Positions 1-5,597 of a DNA stretch of 8,681 nt are shown here, piece after piece. A program made the translations under genes and the position numbers. The number at the start of each line of letters is the position of its first letter. The stretch's first letter is position 1. This stretch comes from RGIG8597 sp045133795 (GTDB taxonomy: Bacteria; Spirochaetota; GWE2-31-10). The stretch spans positions 1 through 8,681 of the forward strand of contig JBGUUT010000017.1 of NCBI GenBank assembly GCA_045133795.1. Reading direction: 5' to 3'. The notes under the pieces are model-generated. The model did not search any database and was not told the origin of the DNA. It saw only the letters and a program-made list of their open reading frames with translations.

Positions 1-70
1 TCTGCATGACCTTGCAAAAAGCAAAGTTGTTTGTAAAACTAATGTTTTCGTACTTTTCAAAACGGTTCAT
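1..70 (-). CDS. Rpn-family recombination-promoting nuclease / putative transposase, N-terminal fragment (runs off window)
   Basis: The reading frame starts at an ATG at 70-68 and continues past position 1, so only 23 codons are visible. They begin MNRFEKYENISFTNNF and continue AFCKVMQ. A start of this kind, with a short charged leader and then a phrase like (F/I)(T/S)NNF.FCKVM, is typical of the Rpn / PD-(D/E)XK nuclease family putative transposases that occur in several copies in many spirochaete and gut-bacterial genomes. The start is supported by an AAGGA Shine-Dalgarno 7 nt upstream on the minus strand. The catalytic D...ExK residues lie outside the window, so family membership is inferred from the N-terminus alone. 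Known Rpn proteins are DNA endonucleases that promote RecA-independent recombination. The neighbouring palindromic array (262-450) may be relevant. Confidence 0.55.
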   Translation of the reverse strand, partial: MNRFEKYENISFTNNFAFCKVMQ

Positions 71-261
71 TTAAGTATCCTTAAAAAAATAAATTAGAAA
101 AAAATTCTATTTATCTTTAATGTACTTGAGAGGTATTTTTATTGCACGATTGATATTTTTTTTACATCTTTTTATTTTTCTCGGTTTGAAACCTCGATAG
201 ATTCGTTTTTAGCAAATGAAAACTGAAAACGGAAAGATGAAAAATAAAAAAGAGAGATAAT
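71..261. other. AT-rich non-coding leader upstream of the Rpn-type gene
   Basis: No ORF with a convincing ribosome binding site is present on either strand. On the minus strand this is the 5' leader of the Rpn-type gene. A TAGAAT hexamer near 105-110 (minus) resembles a -10 box, but I see no matching -35. A small imperfect palindrome, GGTTT-G-AAACC, sits at 183-193. Nothing else stands out. Confidence 0.5.
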
Positions 262-450
262 GAAGCTCCGTTAGGCTTACGCTCGGTATTTAACTGGCGT
301 TAAATACTTCATTCGTTCCTTCGGAACTCATCACAGCTTCCACAATCTGTTCCATTAAGCTTTCGCTTGGTATTTCCTTGCGGAAATACTTCATTTCACT
401 CGATGTTTTCTTTCGAAAACATTTCATTCGTTCCCTTTGTGAACTCATCG
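262..450 (-). repeat. Composite array of palindromic modules with GNRA-type loops
   Basis: Read on the minus strand, the region is built from repeated hairpin modules. Perfect arms are 422-415/410-403 (ATGTTTTC, loop GAAA), 389-382/377-370 (GTATTTCC, loop GCAA), 307-299/294-286 (GTATTTAAC, loop GCCA), 327-323/319-315 (GTTCC, loop GAA) and 368-365/360-357 (AAGC, loop GAAA). A weaker GTTC/GAAC pair lies at 444-430. Two contiguous 33-nt units (427-395 and 394-362) differ at nine positions. Six of these form three compensated base pairs and one is the N of the GNRA loop. A related unit (from 313) carries the third large hairpin. A 20-nt tail recurs at 370-351 and 286-267 with four differences. 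Plus-strand loops would be TTTC or TTGC, so RNA polarity, if any, is minus. The frame translates with few stops but has no good RBS, so I do not call it a protein. It could be a REP-like DNA element or a structured RNA. Confidence 0.75.
308..449 (-). repeat. Pair of direct repeats flanking part of the hairpin array
   Basis: TTCATTCGTTCC followed by GAACTCATC occurs at 308-332 (4-nt spacer ttcg) and again at 423-449 (6-nt spacer ctttgt) in plus-strand coordinates. On the minus strand each copy reads ATGAGTTC ... GGAACGAATGAA and forms a short stem-loop that precedes a larger hairpin unit. The array is therefore two copies of one composite element: short hairpin, then one or two 33-nt hairpin units, then the 20-nt tail. 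Confidence 0.75.
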
Positions 451-512
451 TTATTCGTACATAAAACTTACTCACCATAGCTGCAAAGAAAACCACCTAT
501 AACTACAAGGAC

Positions 513-545
513 ATAAAAAAACCGACAGACACAAAAATCTGTCGG
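513..545 (-). terminator. Rho-independent terminator of the lipocalin-like lipoprotein gene
   Basis: On the minus strand CCGACAGA (545-538) pairs perfectly with TCTGTCGG (529-522) across an 8-nt loop and is followed by TTTTTTTAT. It starts 23 nt after the stop codon of the gene ending at 569. It separates that gene from the palindromic array. Confidence 0.9.
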
Positions 546-568
546 CTCTGAATGTTTAGCAGAAAATC

Positions 569-910
569 TTAGTAAACTTTTTTGTATTCAACGTCACCAA
601 ATTTTACGGTATCACAGCCTAAGTCGCTGTATTTTATTTTTGTTTCTTCACCGTCAACTTCATAAGTAATTTCTTTGCCGCTAACAGATTTAATGGTTCC
701 TTTAATTTCGAACAAAGTTTTACCATCATATTTAGCAGTAACAGTTAATTTGTCATCTGCTGTGATTTCAACAGTAACAGTAGCTCCATCCTCAGAACCT
801 TCCCATTTACCGATTAAACCACATTCTACACCGGCAGCTGTACAACTGCTCAACATCATCATCGCTGCAATGCTCATCATTGCCAAAACACTTAAAATTT
901 TCTTAGTCAT
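569..910 (-). CDS. Small lipocalin-like lipoprotein
   Basis: The protein has 113 residues. A signal peptide (MTKKILSVLAMMSIAAMMML) ends in a lipobox, LSSC, giving lipid-modified Cys23 and an envelope location. The mature part opens with GLIGKWEG, the usual first strand of small lipocalin-like beta-barrel domains, followed by alternating short beta strands (VTVEITADD, LTVTAKYDG, FEIKGTIKSV, KEITYEVDGE, VKFGDVEYKKV) of the type seen in DUF5640-like lipoproteins. No ligand or partner can be read from the sequence. I chose the ATG at 910 because AGGAGG sits 8 nt upstream and the signal peptide starts there; the frame is open further upstream but has no second RBS. The DUF4153 gene lies 152 nt upstream on the same strand with no minus-strand terminator between, so read-through is possible. 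The leader holds an SD-sequestering hairpin and a 14-nt homopolymer. Confidence 0.85.
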   Translation of the reverse strand: MTKKILSVLAMMSIAAMMMLSSCTAAGVECGLIGKWEGSEDGATVTVEITADDKLTVTAKYDGKTLFEIKGTIKSVSGKEITYEVDGEETKIKYSDLGCDTVKFGDVEYKKVY

Positions 911-921
911 AAAAATGACCT

Positions 922-945
922 CCTCTTTTATAAAATTAAAAGAGG
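922..945 (-). promoter_or_regulatory. Hairpin overlapping the Shine-Dalgarno of the lipoprotein gene
   Basis: On the minus strand CCTCTTTTA (945-937) and TAAAAGAGG (930-922) are perfect 9-bp complements around a 6-nt AU loop. The downstream arm contains the first part of the AAGAGGAGG Shine-Dalgarno, which would be partly closed in the folded mRNA. The stem is AU-rich and would melt easily, so translation could respond to temperature or ribosome loading. The structure is seen directly; regulation is inferred. Confidence 0.5.
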
Positions 946-948
946 TGT

Positions 949-969
949 AAAAAAAAAAAAAACTGTCAA
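949..969 (-). promoter_or_regulatory. Consensus -35 box followed by a 14-nt T tract (possible promoter of the lipoprotein gene)
   Basis: TTGACA, a perfect -35 hexamer, lies on the minus strand at 969-964. It is followed by G and 14 consecutive T (962-949). The best -10-like hexamer at workable spacing is TACACC, which is weak. The homopolymer would fill the spacer between -35 and -10. This may be a slippage-tunable promoter, or the -35 match may be chance. Confidence 0.3.
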
Positions 970-1034
970 TATTTACTTGATTAAAAATAGCTTTTTTATA
1001 GTTATTTACAGAGTTGTTTTTCTTTTCCTTTTTG

Positions 1035-1064
1035 CTGTCCGCAGAAATGCGGGCAGTTTTTTTT
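1035..1064 (+). terminator. Intrinsic terminator on the plus strand without an assigned gene
   Basis: CTGTCCGCA (1035-1043) pairs with TGCGGGCAG (1048-1056), with one G-T wobble, across a GAAA tetraloop and is followed by eight T (1057-1064). The T tract and the GNRA loop both give plus-strand polarity. On the minus strand the hairpin is followed by CAAAAAGG and would not terminate the DUF4153 gene, whose stop codon (1065-1063) overlaps the T tract. No plus-strand gene is found upstream, so this may end a small or antisense RNA. Confidence 0.7.
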
Positions 1065-2694
1065 ATCTGGTAAAAACTAAACATTCGATTCTGCAATGAT
1101 TAAATTTTTGTTCCGTCCGATTGTAAGAATACGAAACTTCTTTAAAACAAATTGCCGTATTTTCATTAGGATAAAAACACACCTCAGATTTTTTATCAAA
1201 GTTACACGACAAAATAAATTCTGTCATATCAATATTTTCCAGCATTATTGATTCGTTTTCAGAATTTTCAATCCATTTATATGTCACCGTATTATAGTCT
1301 GAAATATTGAACTCAAAACCTTTAGATGTAAAATAACCATGAACTATATTGTCTTCATTCTTTATCTTTATACCGAAAATATTTTCGAAATTCGCTTCTG
1401 TATTTTTCTCTGAATCTATTTTTCCAAACCATTGCGGATTCGGAAGTGACGAATAGAAAATGTAACTGAAAGAATCAAAAAGAACTTTTCTGTCATCAAC
1501 GCTCATATTTTTTTCAATTTCATCAGCATTATAATCGAGCAATTTCCCGTCAAACATTTTGTATTTCTTTAAAACATGTTCCATTCGTTTCTGCTGTTTT
1601 TTATAAGGCACTTTAATTATATTTAACGGAGAAACTGTCGCAAGCAAAATAAAAACTGCAAGAATCACCTGATTCCAATTTGCAATTTTACCTTTCTTTA
1701 TCACGGTACATAAAATCGCCGTTACTGAAAAAATAATATACAGTAAGCTTGCATATCGCAATTCTGTAAATCCGTAAGCATCCACACGAATCTTAAAAGA
1801 AACGCATTGAATTATTATTAACGGAAAAAGTATAATTCCGCCTATTTTATAAAACCATTTTATAAACAAGTTTTCCTTGTATTCCCGAAGCGTGTAATAA
1901 AATACAAAATAAAAACACGTTGCAAACGACACAAACCAATTTATCTGTCCGCGAGGAAGTTCTTGAACAATCACTGATTTAAATAAATAAGCATAAAGTA
2001 ACGTCAGCAAAATAATATAAAGCGGAAACATTATGTATAAAAACAAAATCTTGAAAGCTTTTCCCGCAGTTTTCTCATTTCTCATTTCAAAAAGATAATA
2101 GGTAAAAATATTCGGAAAAACAAAAGTACCGCAAAAAGACAGCAATATTTCATACACTAAATCTTCTCTGCTGAAATCTTTCAAAAATAATGAGATAAAA
2201 GCTGCCGCCAGCAGAAAAAAACCGAGAAACAAAATTAAGCAAATTAAACTGCAAAAGCTTATGTTTTTTATCAAATTAGAAATAAAAACCGAAGAATCAG
2301 ATTTGTAAACAAAAAGAAACACACTGACAACAGCAACGGTAAAAATAATTCCCCATCGAATCATTTCATTATAGGTTGAATCATTTTTGTAATGAAAAAG
2401 CATGAAACCTAATACCGACATTAATATTCCCGCAAAACCTTGACTAAAGTATTTCTTTTTGAACGAAATATTCTGCGTAAATAAAATTACCGGCAATAAA
2501 CAAAGCATTGCGAACATCAAGCCGCAAGCAGAATGTATAAAAAATTTTCTTTTCGTATAAATAAAAATGCAAGATAAAACAAAAGTAATTATCGACATTA
2601 TAAAAATAGTTTTTTGCTGCATTACAGACTTTGCCAGCGTAATAATTTTCTCTTTTATTTCTCGTCGGTTGGCTGTCAACATACTGTCATTCAT
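1063..2694 (-). CDS. DUF4153 family polytopic membrane protein
   Basis: The protein has 543 residues. About eleven hydrophobic segments span roughly residues 29-358 (for example 29-47, 54-73, 83-101, 112-130, 146-171, 185-204, 214-238, 251-269, 281-299, 314-333, 341-358). They are followed by a soluble C-terminal part of about 185 residues. The segments LPRGQINWFVSFATCFY (247-263) and IRVDAYGFTELRYASLL (302-318) match the pattern of DUF4153 proteins, in which a short R...YG.T..RY motif lies before the last membrane segments. DUF4153 is an inner-membrane family without an agreed function, so none is assigned here. The ATG at 2694 is chosen because GGAGG lies 7 nt upstream. The gene is divergent from guaB, has its own sigma70-like promoter, and has no minus-strand terminator before the downstream lipoprotein gene. 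Confidence 0.8.
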   Translation of the reverse strand: MNDSMLTANRREIKEKIITLAKSVMQQKTIFIMSIITFVLSCIFIYTKRKFFIHSACGLMFAMLCLLPVILFTQNISFKKKYFSQGFAGILMSVLGFMLFHYKNDSTYNEMIRWGIIFTVAVVSVFLFVYKSDSSVFISNLIKNISFCSLICLILFLGFFLLAAAFISLFLKDFSREDLVYEILLSFCGTFVFPNIFTYYLFEMRNEKTAGKAFKILFLYIMFPLYIILLTLLYAYLFKSVIVQELPRGQINWFVSFATCFYFVFYYTLREYKENLFIKWFYKIGGIILFPLIIIQCVSFKIRVDAYGFTELRYASLLYIIFSVTAILCTVIKKGKIANWNQVILAVFILLATVSPLNIIKVPYKKQQKRMEHVLKKYKMFDGKLLDYNADEIEKNMSVDDRKVLFDSFSYIFYSSLPNPQWFGKIDSEKNTEANFENIFGIKIKNEDNIVHGYFTSKGFEFNISDYNTVTYKWIENSENESIMLENIDMTEFILSCNFDKKSEVCFYPNENTAICFKEVSYSYNRTEQKFNHCRIECLVFTR

Positions 2695-2737
2695 AACAAT
2701 TCCTCCATATTAAACTCAAAGTTTTCCTATCTATGTT

Positions 2738-2766
2738 AAAATATTTTTTTCACTTCATTAAATCAA
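2738..2766 (-). promoter_or_regulatory. Probable sigma70-type promoter of the DUF4153 gene
   Basis: On the minus strand TTGATT (2766-2761) and TATTTT (2743-2738) are separated by exactly 17 nt and lie about 45-70 nt upstream of the ATG at 2694. Transcription would start near 2731. Confidence 0.5.
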
Positions 2767-2780
2767 TTTGTTTTAACAAA
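2767..2780. promoter_or_regulatory. Palindrome between divergent promoters (possible operator)
   Basis: TTTGTT-TT-AACAAA is an inverted repeat directly next to the DUF4153 -35 box and 11 nt upstream of the guaB -35 box. Its position would suit a regulator acting on both genes, but in such AT-rich DNA it could be chance. Confidence 0.25.
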
Positions 2781-2790
2781 ACATTAAACA

Positions 2791-2820
2791 TTGACTTTCA
2801 AGGCGTTTTTTGGTAGTTAT
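2791..2820 (+). promoter_or_regulatory. Probable guaB promoter
   Basis: TTGACT (2791-2796) is followed after 17 nt by TAGTTA (2814-2819). A TG dinucleotide sits one base before the -10 (2811-2812), as in extended -10 promoters. Transcription would begin near 2826, giving a leader of about 32 nt. Confidence 0.55.
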
Positions 2821-2821
2821 G

Positions 2822-2848
2822 CCGTTAAACTTTTAAAAAAATTAACGG
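2822..2848 (+). promoter_or_regulatory. Inverted repeat around the guaB start region
   Basis: CCGTTAA (2822-2828) and TTAACGG (2842-2848) are perfect complements with a 13-nt spacer. The right arm overlaps the ACGGAG ribosome binding site. Because the predicted transcription start falls inside the left arm, a DNA operator is at least as likely as an mRNA hairpin. Confidence 0.35.
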
Positions 2849-2857
2849 AGAAAAAAA

Positions 2858-4354
2858 ATGGAAATCGGCGGTAACGGTTTTGAAGCTAAAGATATTTTCA
2901 ACCAGGTTATAGGTTATACTTACAATGATATTATTCTTATGCCAGGGTATCTTGATTTCGCAGCAGGCGATGTTGATTTACGAACAAGACTTACAAGAAA
3001 TCTTTCGTTAAACTTACCTTTTGTATCATCTCCAATGGATACTGTTACAGAAGCAAATATGGCTATTCACATGGCTCTTCTGGGTGGTATCGGTATTATT
3101 CATTACAATAATACAGTAGAAGAACAAGTTGAGATGGTAAAAAAAGTAAAACGTTTTGAGAATGGTTTTATTACAGATCCGGTTGTTTTATCACCGGAAC
3201 ATACGGTTGCCGATGTTCTAGATTTAAAAGAATCACATGGTTTTTCCGGAATTCCTATCACTGAAGACGGAACTTTAAATACGAAAGTTATCGGTATCGT
3301 TACAAATCGTGATATTGACTTTGAAAAAGACCCTGCTCAAAAACTAAAAAACGTAATGACTACAAATTTAGTTACAGCACAAGAAGGTGTAACTCTTTCT
3401 GAAGCTAATGCACTTTTGAAAAAAACAAAAGTCGGAAAATTGCCTGTTATTGACAACAATGGAAAATTAAAAGCATTGCTTGCCAGAACAGATTTAAAGA
3501 AAAACAGAGACTTCCCTCTTGCTACAAAAAATAAAAATAAGCAACTTGTAGTCGGTGCTGCTATTTCTACTCAAGGTAGAGATTTAGAACGTCTTGATGA
3601 GCTTGTAAAAGCAAACGTTGACGTAATCTTGATTGACTCAGCACAAGGTTTTACAAAATGGCAAATTGAAATGTTGCAATACATTAAAAAGAAATACCCT
3701 GAATTAGACGTTATCGGCGGTAATGTCGTAACTGTAGAACAGGCAGAAGGACTTATAAAAGCCGGAGCCGACGGACTTCGTATCGGAATGGGTCCTGGTT
3801 CTATTTGTACTACACAAGAAACAATGGCTACCGGACGTTCACAAGCTACAGCTGTTTATCATACTGCACGTATTGCCAGAAAATACGATGTTCCTGTTAT
3901 CGCTGACGGTGGAATCAGCCAAATCGGTCATATTATGAAAGCACTTTCTTTCGGTGCAAGTACAGTTATGATGGGAAGTCTTTTAGCCGGAACTTCCGAA
4001 TCTCCGGGAGAATATTTCTATCGTGACGGCGTAAGAATGAAAAAATACCGCGGTATGGCAAGTTCTGAAGCAATGAAGGTCGGCGGAGATAAACGTTACT
4101 TTGCAGAAGCTTCAAAGATTAAAGTTGCTCAAGGTGTTGTAGGTGCCGTAGTAGACAGAGGAAGTGTAGATAATTTTGTTCCTTATTTGGCACAAGGTGT
4201 ACGCCATGCATTCCAAGATGTAGGTATCAGAACATTACCTGAACTACACGAAGCTTTGGTAAGCGGAAAATTAAGAATGCAAATCAGAAGCCAATCTTCT
4301 ATTATTGAAGGTGGGGTTCATGACCTTTACAATGTACAAAAAAATCCTATGTAA
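2858..4354 (+). CDS. guaB: Inosine-5'-monophosphate dehydrogenase, eukaryote-like
   Basis: This cytosolic enzyme oxidises IMP to XMP with NAD+, the first committed step of GMP synthesis. At 498 residues it is near the family norm. The TIM-barrel start is LTYNDIILMPG-like (TYNDIILMPG, 21-30), and VSSPMDTVTE lies at 56-65. A CBS pair occupies about 104-220 (GFITDPVVLSPEHTVADVL; VMTTNLVTAQEGVTL). The active-site loop is MGPGSICTTQ with catalytic Cys317. ADGGI follows at 349-353, and the mobile flap carries the Arg413-Tyr414 pair. The flap and C-terminus (KIKVAQGVVGAV; FVPYLAQGVRHAFQDVG; IIEGGVHDLY) and the segment KKNRDFPLATK resemble animal and fungal IMPDH more than the usual bacterial PEGIEGRVPYKG flap. 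Arg308 and Gln425 correspond to human Arg322 and Gln441. The ATG at 2858 has GGAG 7 nt upstream. The gene appears monocistronic, with its own promoter and terminator. Confidence 0.96.
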   Translation: MEIGGNGFEAKDIFNQVIGYTYNDIILMPGYLDFAAGDVDLRTRLTRNLSLNLPFVSSPMDTVTEANMAIHMALLGGIGIIHYNNTVEEQVEMVKKVKRFENGFITDPVVLSPEHTVADVLDLKESHGFSGIPITEDGTLNTKVIGIVTNRDIDFEKDPAQKLKNVMTTNLVTAQEGVTLSEANALLKKTKVGKLPVIDNNGKLKALLARTDLKKNRDFPLATKNKNKQLVVGAAISTQGRDLERLDELVKANVDVILIDSAQGFTKWQIEMLQYIKKKYPELDVIGGNVVTVEQAEGLIKAGADGLRIGMGPGSICTTQETMATGRSQATAVYHTARIARKYDVPVIADGGISQIGHIMKALSFGASTVMMGSLLAGTSESPGEYFYRDGVRMKKYRGMASSEAMKVGGDKRYFAEASKIKVAQGVVGAVVDRGSVDNFVPYLAQGVRHAFQDVGIRTLPELHEALVSGKLRMQIRSQSSIIEGGVHDLYNVQKNPM

Positions 4355-4383
4355 TTTTTGATTACCGGGAGAAGATAAAATAG

Positions 4384-4421
4384 AGGGGATACGGCAAAAC
4401 GCTATCCCCTTTCTTATTTTT
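4384..4421 (+). terminator. Rho-independent terminator after guaB
   Basis: AGGGGATA (4384-4391) pairs with TATCCCCT (4403-4410). An inner CG/CG pair can form with one bulged C. The stem is followed by TTCTTATTTTT. It lies 29 nt after the guaB stop. Confidence 0.85.
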
Positions 4422-4424
4422 GCA

Positions 4425-4434
4425 AATATATATA
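4425..4434 (+). promoter_or_regulatory. Possible -10 region for the thioesterase-nth pair
   Basis: Between the guaB terminator and the thioesterase RBS only an AATATATATA stretch resembles a -10 element. No convincing -35 is visible, since the T-rich tail of the terminator occupies that position. Expression may instead depend on read-through from guaB. Confidence 0.2.
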
Positions 4435-4455
4435 AAAAAACAGAGAGGGAAAAAT

Positions 4456-4860
4456 ATGTTTCATCATCCTATTCATGTAGAATTTGAAGATATCGACAGT
4501 TACGGAATTATTCATCATCCTAAGTTTTTCTATTACATGGAACGTACCAGATGTGCATTTCTAATGCAAAACGGCATTGATATTCGCACCGGAAAAATTA
4601 ATTTGGGACTTGTATTACGAAATATCCAAATCAACATTAAATCACAAGTAGAAATGTTTGACAATCTCGATGTTGAACTGGAAACTTCTGACATCAGCAA
4701 ATATCGCTTTAATTTTATTTATACATTTAAGCGTGACGGAAAAACTATTGCTACCGGATTAACGGAAATGGTTTATATTGACCTTGCGACAAAACGCTTA
4801 ATCGCAATCCCGGAAGACCAAGTTAAACTATTAAAATCTATAGAAAAAGAAAACGCTTAA
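4456..4860 (+). CDS. Acyl-CoA thioesterase of the YbgC / 4-hydroxybenzoyl-CoA thioesterase (hotdog) family
   Basis: The 134-residue protein has the size of a single-hotdog thioesterase. The N-terminal signature VEFEDIDSYGIIHHPKFF (8-25) followed by YYMERTR (26-32) matches the family pattern of an acidic residue before G(V/I)(V/Y)(H/Y) and a conserved ER.R helix. Asp14 aligns with the catalytic Asp17 of Pseudomonas 4-hydroxybenzoyl-CoA thioesterase. The central strands (LGLVLRNIQINIKSQVEM; FNFIYTFKRDGKTIATG) complete the fold. The family hydrolyses acyl-CoA or acyl-ACP thioesters in the cytosol; the substrate here cannot be read. I start at 4456 because GAGAGGG lies just upstream; the frame is open for 12 more codons but runs back into the guaB terminator. 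The next gene, nth, begins 1 nt after the stop. Confidence 0.85.
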   Translation: MFHHPIHVEFEDIDSYGIIHHPKFFYYMERTRCAFLMQNGIDIRTGKINLGLVLRNIQINIKSQVEMFDNLDVELETSDISKYRFNFIYTFKRDGKTIATGLTEMVYIDLATKRLIAIPEDQVKLLKSIEKENA

Positions 4861-4861
4861 A

Positions 4862-5521
4862 ATGAAAGATATTTTTGATTTTCCCGAAATTAACAATATA
4901 CTTAATGAAGCTTACAATAAAAACAACGCCCCATCGGTTACACTCATAAGTACGTTGAAAAAAACGCCTTATCACATTTTGATTTCTACCTTGATAAGTT
5001 TGCGAACAAAAGACCAGGTAACTCTTGAAGCTTCTATGCGACTGTTTGAAAAAGCCGATTCAATAGAAGAGCTTGATAAATTATCAGAAGATGAAATTGC
5101 AAAGTTAATTTATCCGTGTGGTTTCTACAAAACAAAAGCTGCACGAATGAAAGAAATATGCAAAATCATTATTGAAAACAACAATGCAAATATTCCGGAT
5201 GAAATTGATGATTTGATAAAACTCCCCGGTGTAGGACGAAAAACTGCTAATCTTGTTGTTATACTGGGCTTTAACAAACCGGGAATCTGCGTTGATACAC
5301 ATGTACACAGAATTTCTAATCGTATCGGCTGGGTAAAAACAAAAACTCCCGAAGAGACTGAATTTGCACTTAGAAAGCTTTTGCCTTTAGAATATTGGCG
5401 TACAATTAACGATTACTTTGTAAGTTACGGACAAACGGTTTGTACACCGATGTCACCGCATTGTTCTGTTTGTAAGTTAAACAATGTTTGTCAAAAAAAC
5501 GGTGTTGAAAAAAGCAGATAA
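4862..5521 (+). CDS. nth: Endonuclease III (DNA glycosylase / AP lyase)
   Basis: This enzyme removes oxidised pyrimidines and nicks abasic sites in base excision repair. The 219 residues match the family length. The helix-hairpin-helix LPGVGRKTAN (121-130) carries the Schiff-base lysine Lys127. VDTHVHR (144-150) carries the catalytic Asp145, and the Lys-Asp distance of 18 equals that of E. coli Nth (Lys120, Asp138). Four cysteines in the pattern C-x6-C-x2-C-x5-C (194, 201, 204, 210) would bind the [4Fe-4S] cluster. The wedge region reads LISLRTKD (44-51), close to the S(Q/L)RT(K/R)D form of archaeal and Thermotoga-type enzymes rather than the SAQATD of E. coli. MutY is excluded by the short length and the presence of the lysine. 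The start is 1 nt after the thioesterase stop with only a weak purine-rich RBS inside that gene, so translation is probably coupled. Confidence 0.95.
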   Translation: MKDIFDFPEINNILNEAYNKNNAPSVTLISTLKKTPYHILISTLISLRTKDQVTLEASMRLFEKADSIEELDKLSEDEIAKLIYPCGFYKTKAARMKEICKIIIENNNANIPDEIDDLIKLPGVGRKTANLVVILGFNKPGICVDTHVHRISNRIGWVKTKTPEETEFALRKLLPLEYWRTINDYFVSYGQTVCTPMSPHCSVCKLNNVCQKNGVEKSR

Positions 5522-5559
5522 TAAAAAACGCTTTCTCATAAAACTTATTTTTTAAATTA

Positions 5560-5597
5560 ACCAAGGGACTTAAAGCCCCTTGGTATTATTTATATTT
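5560..5597. terminator. Terminator between convergent nth and PEGA genes
   Basis: ACCAAGGG (5560-5567) and CCCTTGGT (5577-5584) form a perfect 8-bp stem with a 9-nt loop. The plus-strand tail is ATTATTTATATTTTTA and the minus-strand tail TAATTTAAAAAAT, so it is better as a plus-strand terminator for nth. It may also serve the PEGA gene ending at 5598. Confidence 0.7.

Noticed and set aside
262..450. CRISPR array
   Set aside because: The units are contiguous or irregularly spaced hairpins without uniform spacers, and no cas genes are present.
290..496. Small minus-strand protein starting at a GTG at 496
   Set aside because: No Shine-Dalgarno supports the GTG, and most of the frame is made of palindromic repeat units whose base pairing, not amino acids, is conserved.
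675..950. Plus-strand open frame of 91 codons opposite the lipoprotein gene
   Set aside because: It has no RBS, lies antisense to a well supported lipoprotein gene and shows no recognisable domain.
1035..1064. Terminator of the DUF4153 gene
   Set aside because: On the minus strand the hairpin is followed by CAAAAAGG rather than a T tract; the polarity is plus.
911..1096. N-terminal extension of the lipoprotein
   Set aside because: The extension would precede a perfect SD and lipoprotein signal peptide, and it overlaps the stop of the DUF4153 gene. The ATG at 910 is clearly better.
5105..5308. Minus-strand open frame within nth
   Set aside because: It is a shadow of the endonuclease III coding sequence, which has all catalytic and Fe-S residues.
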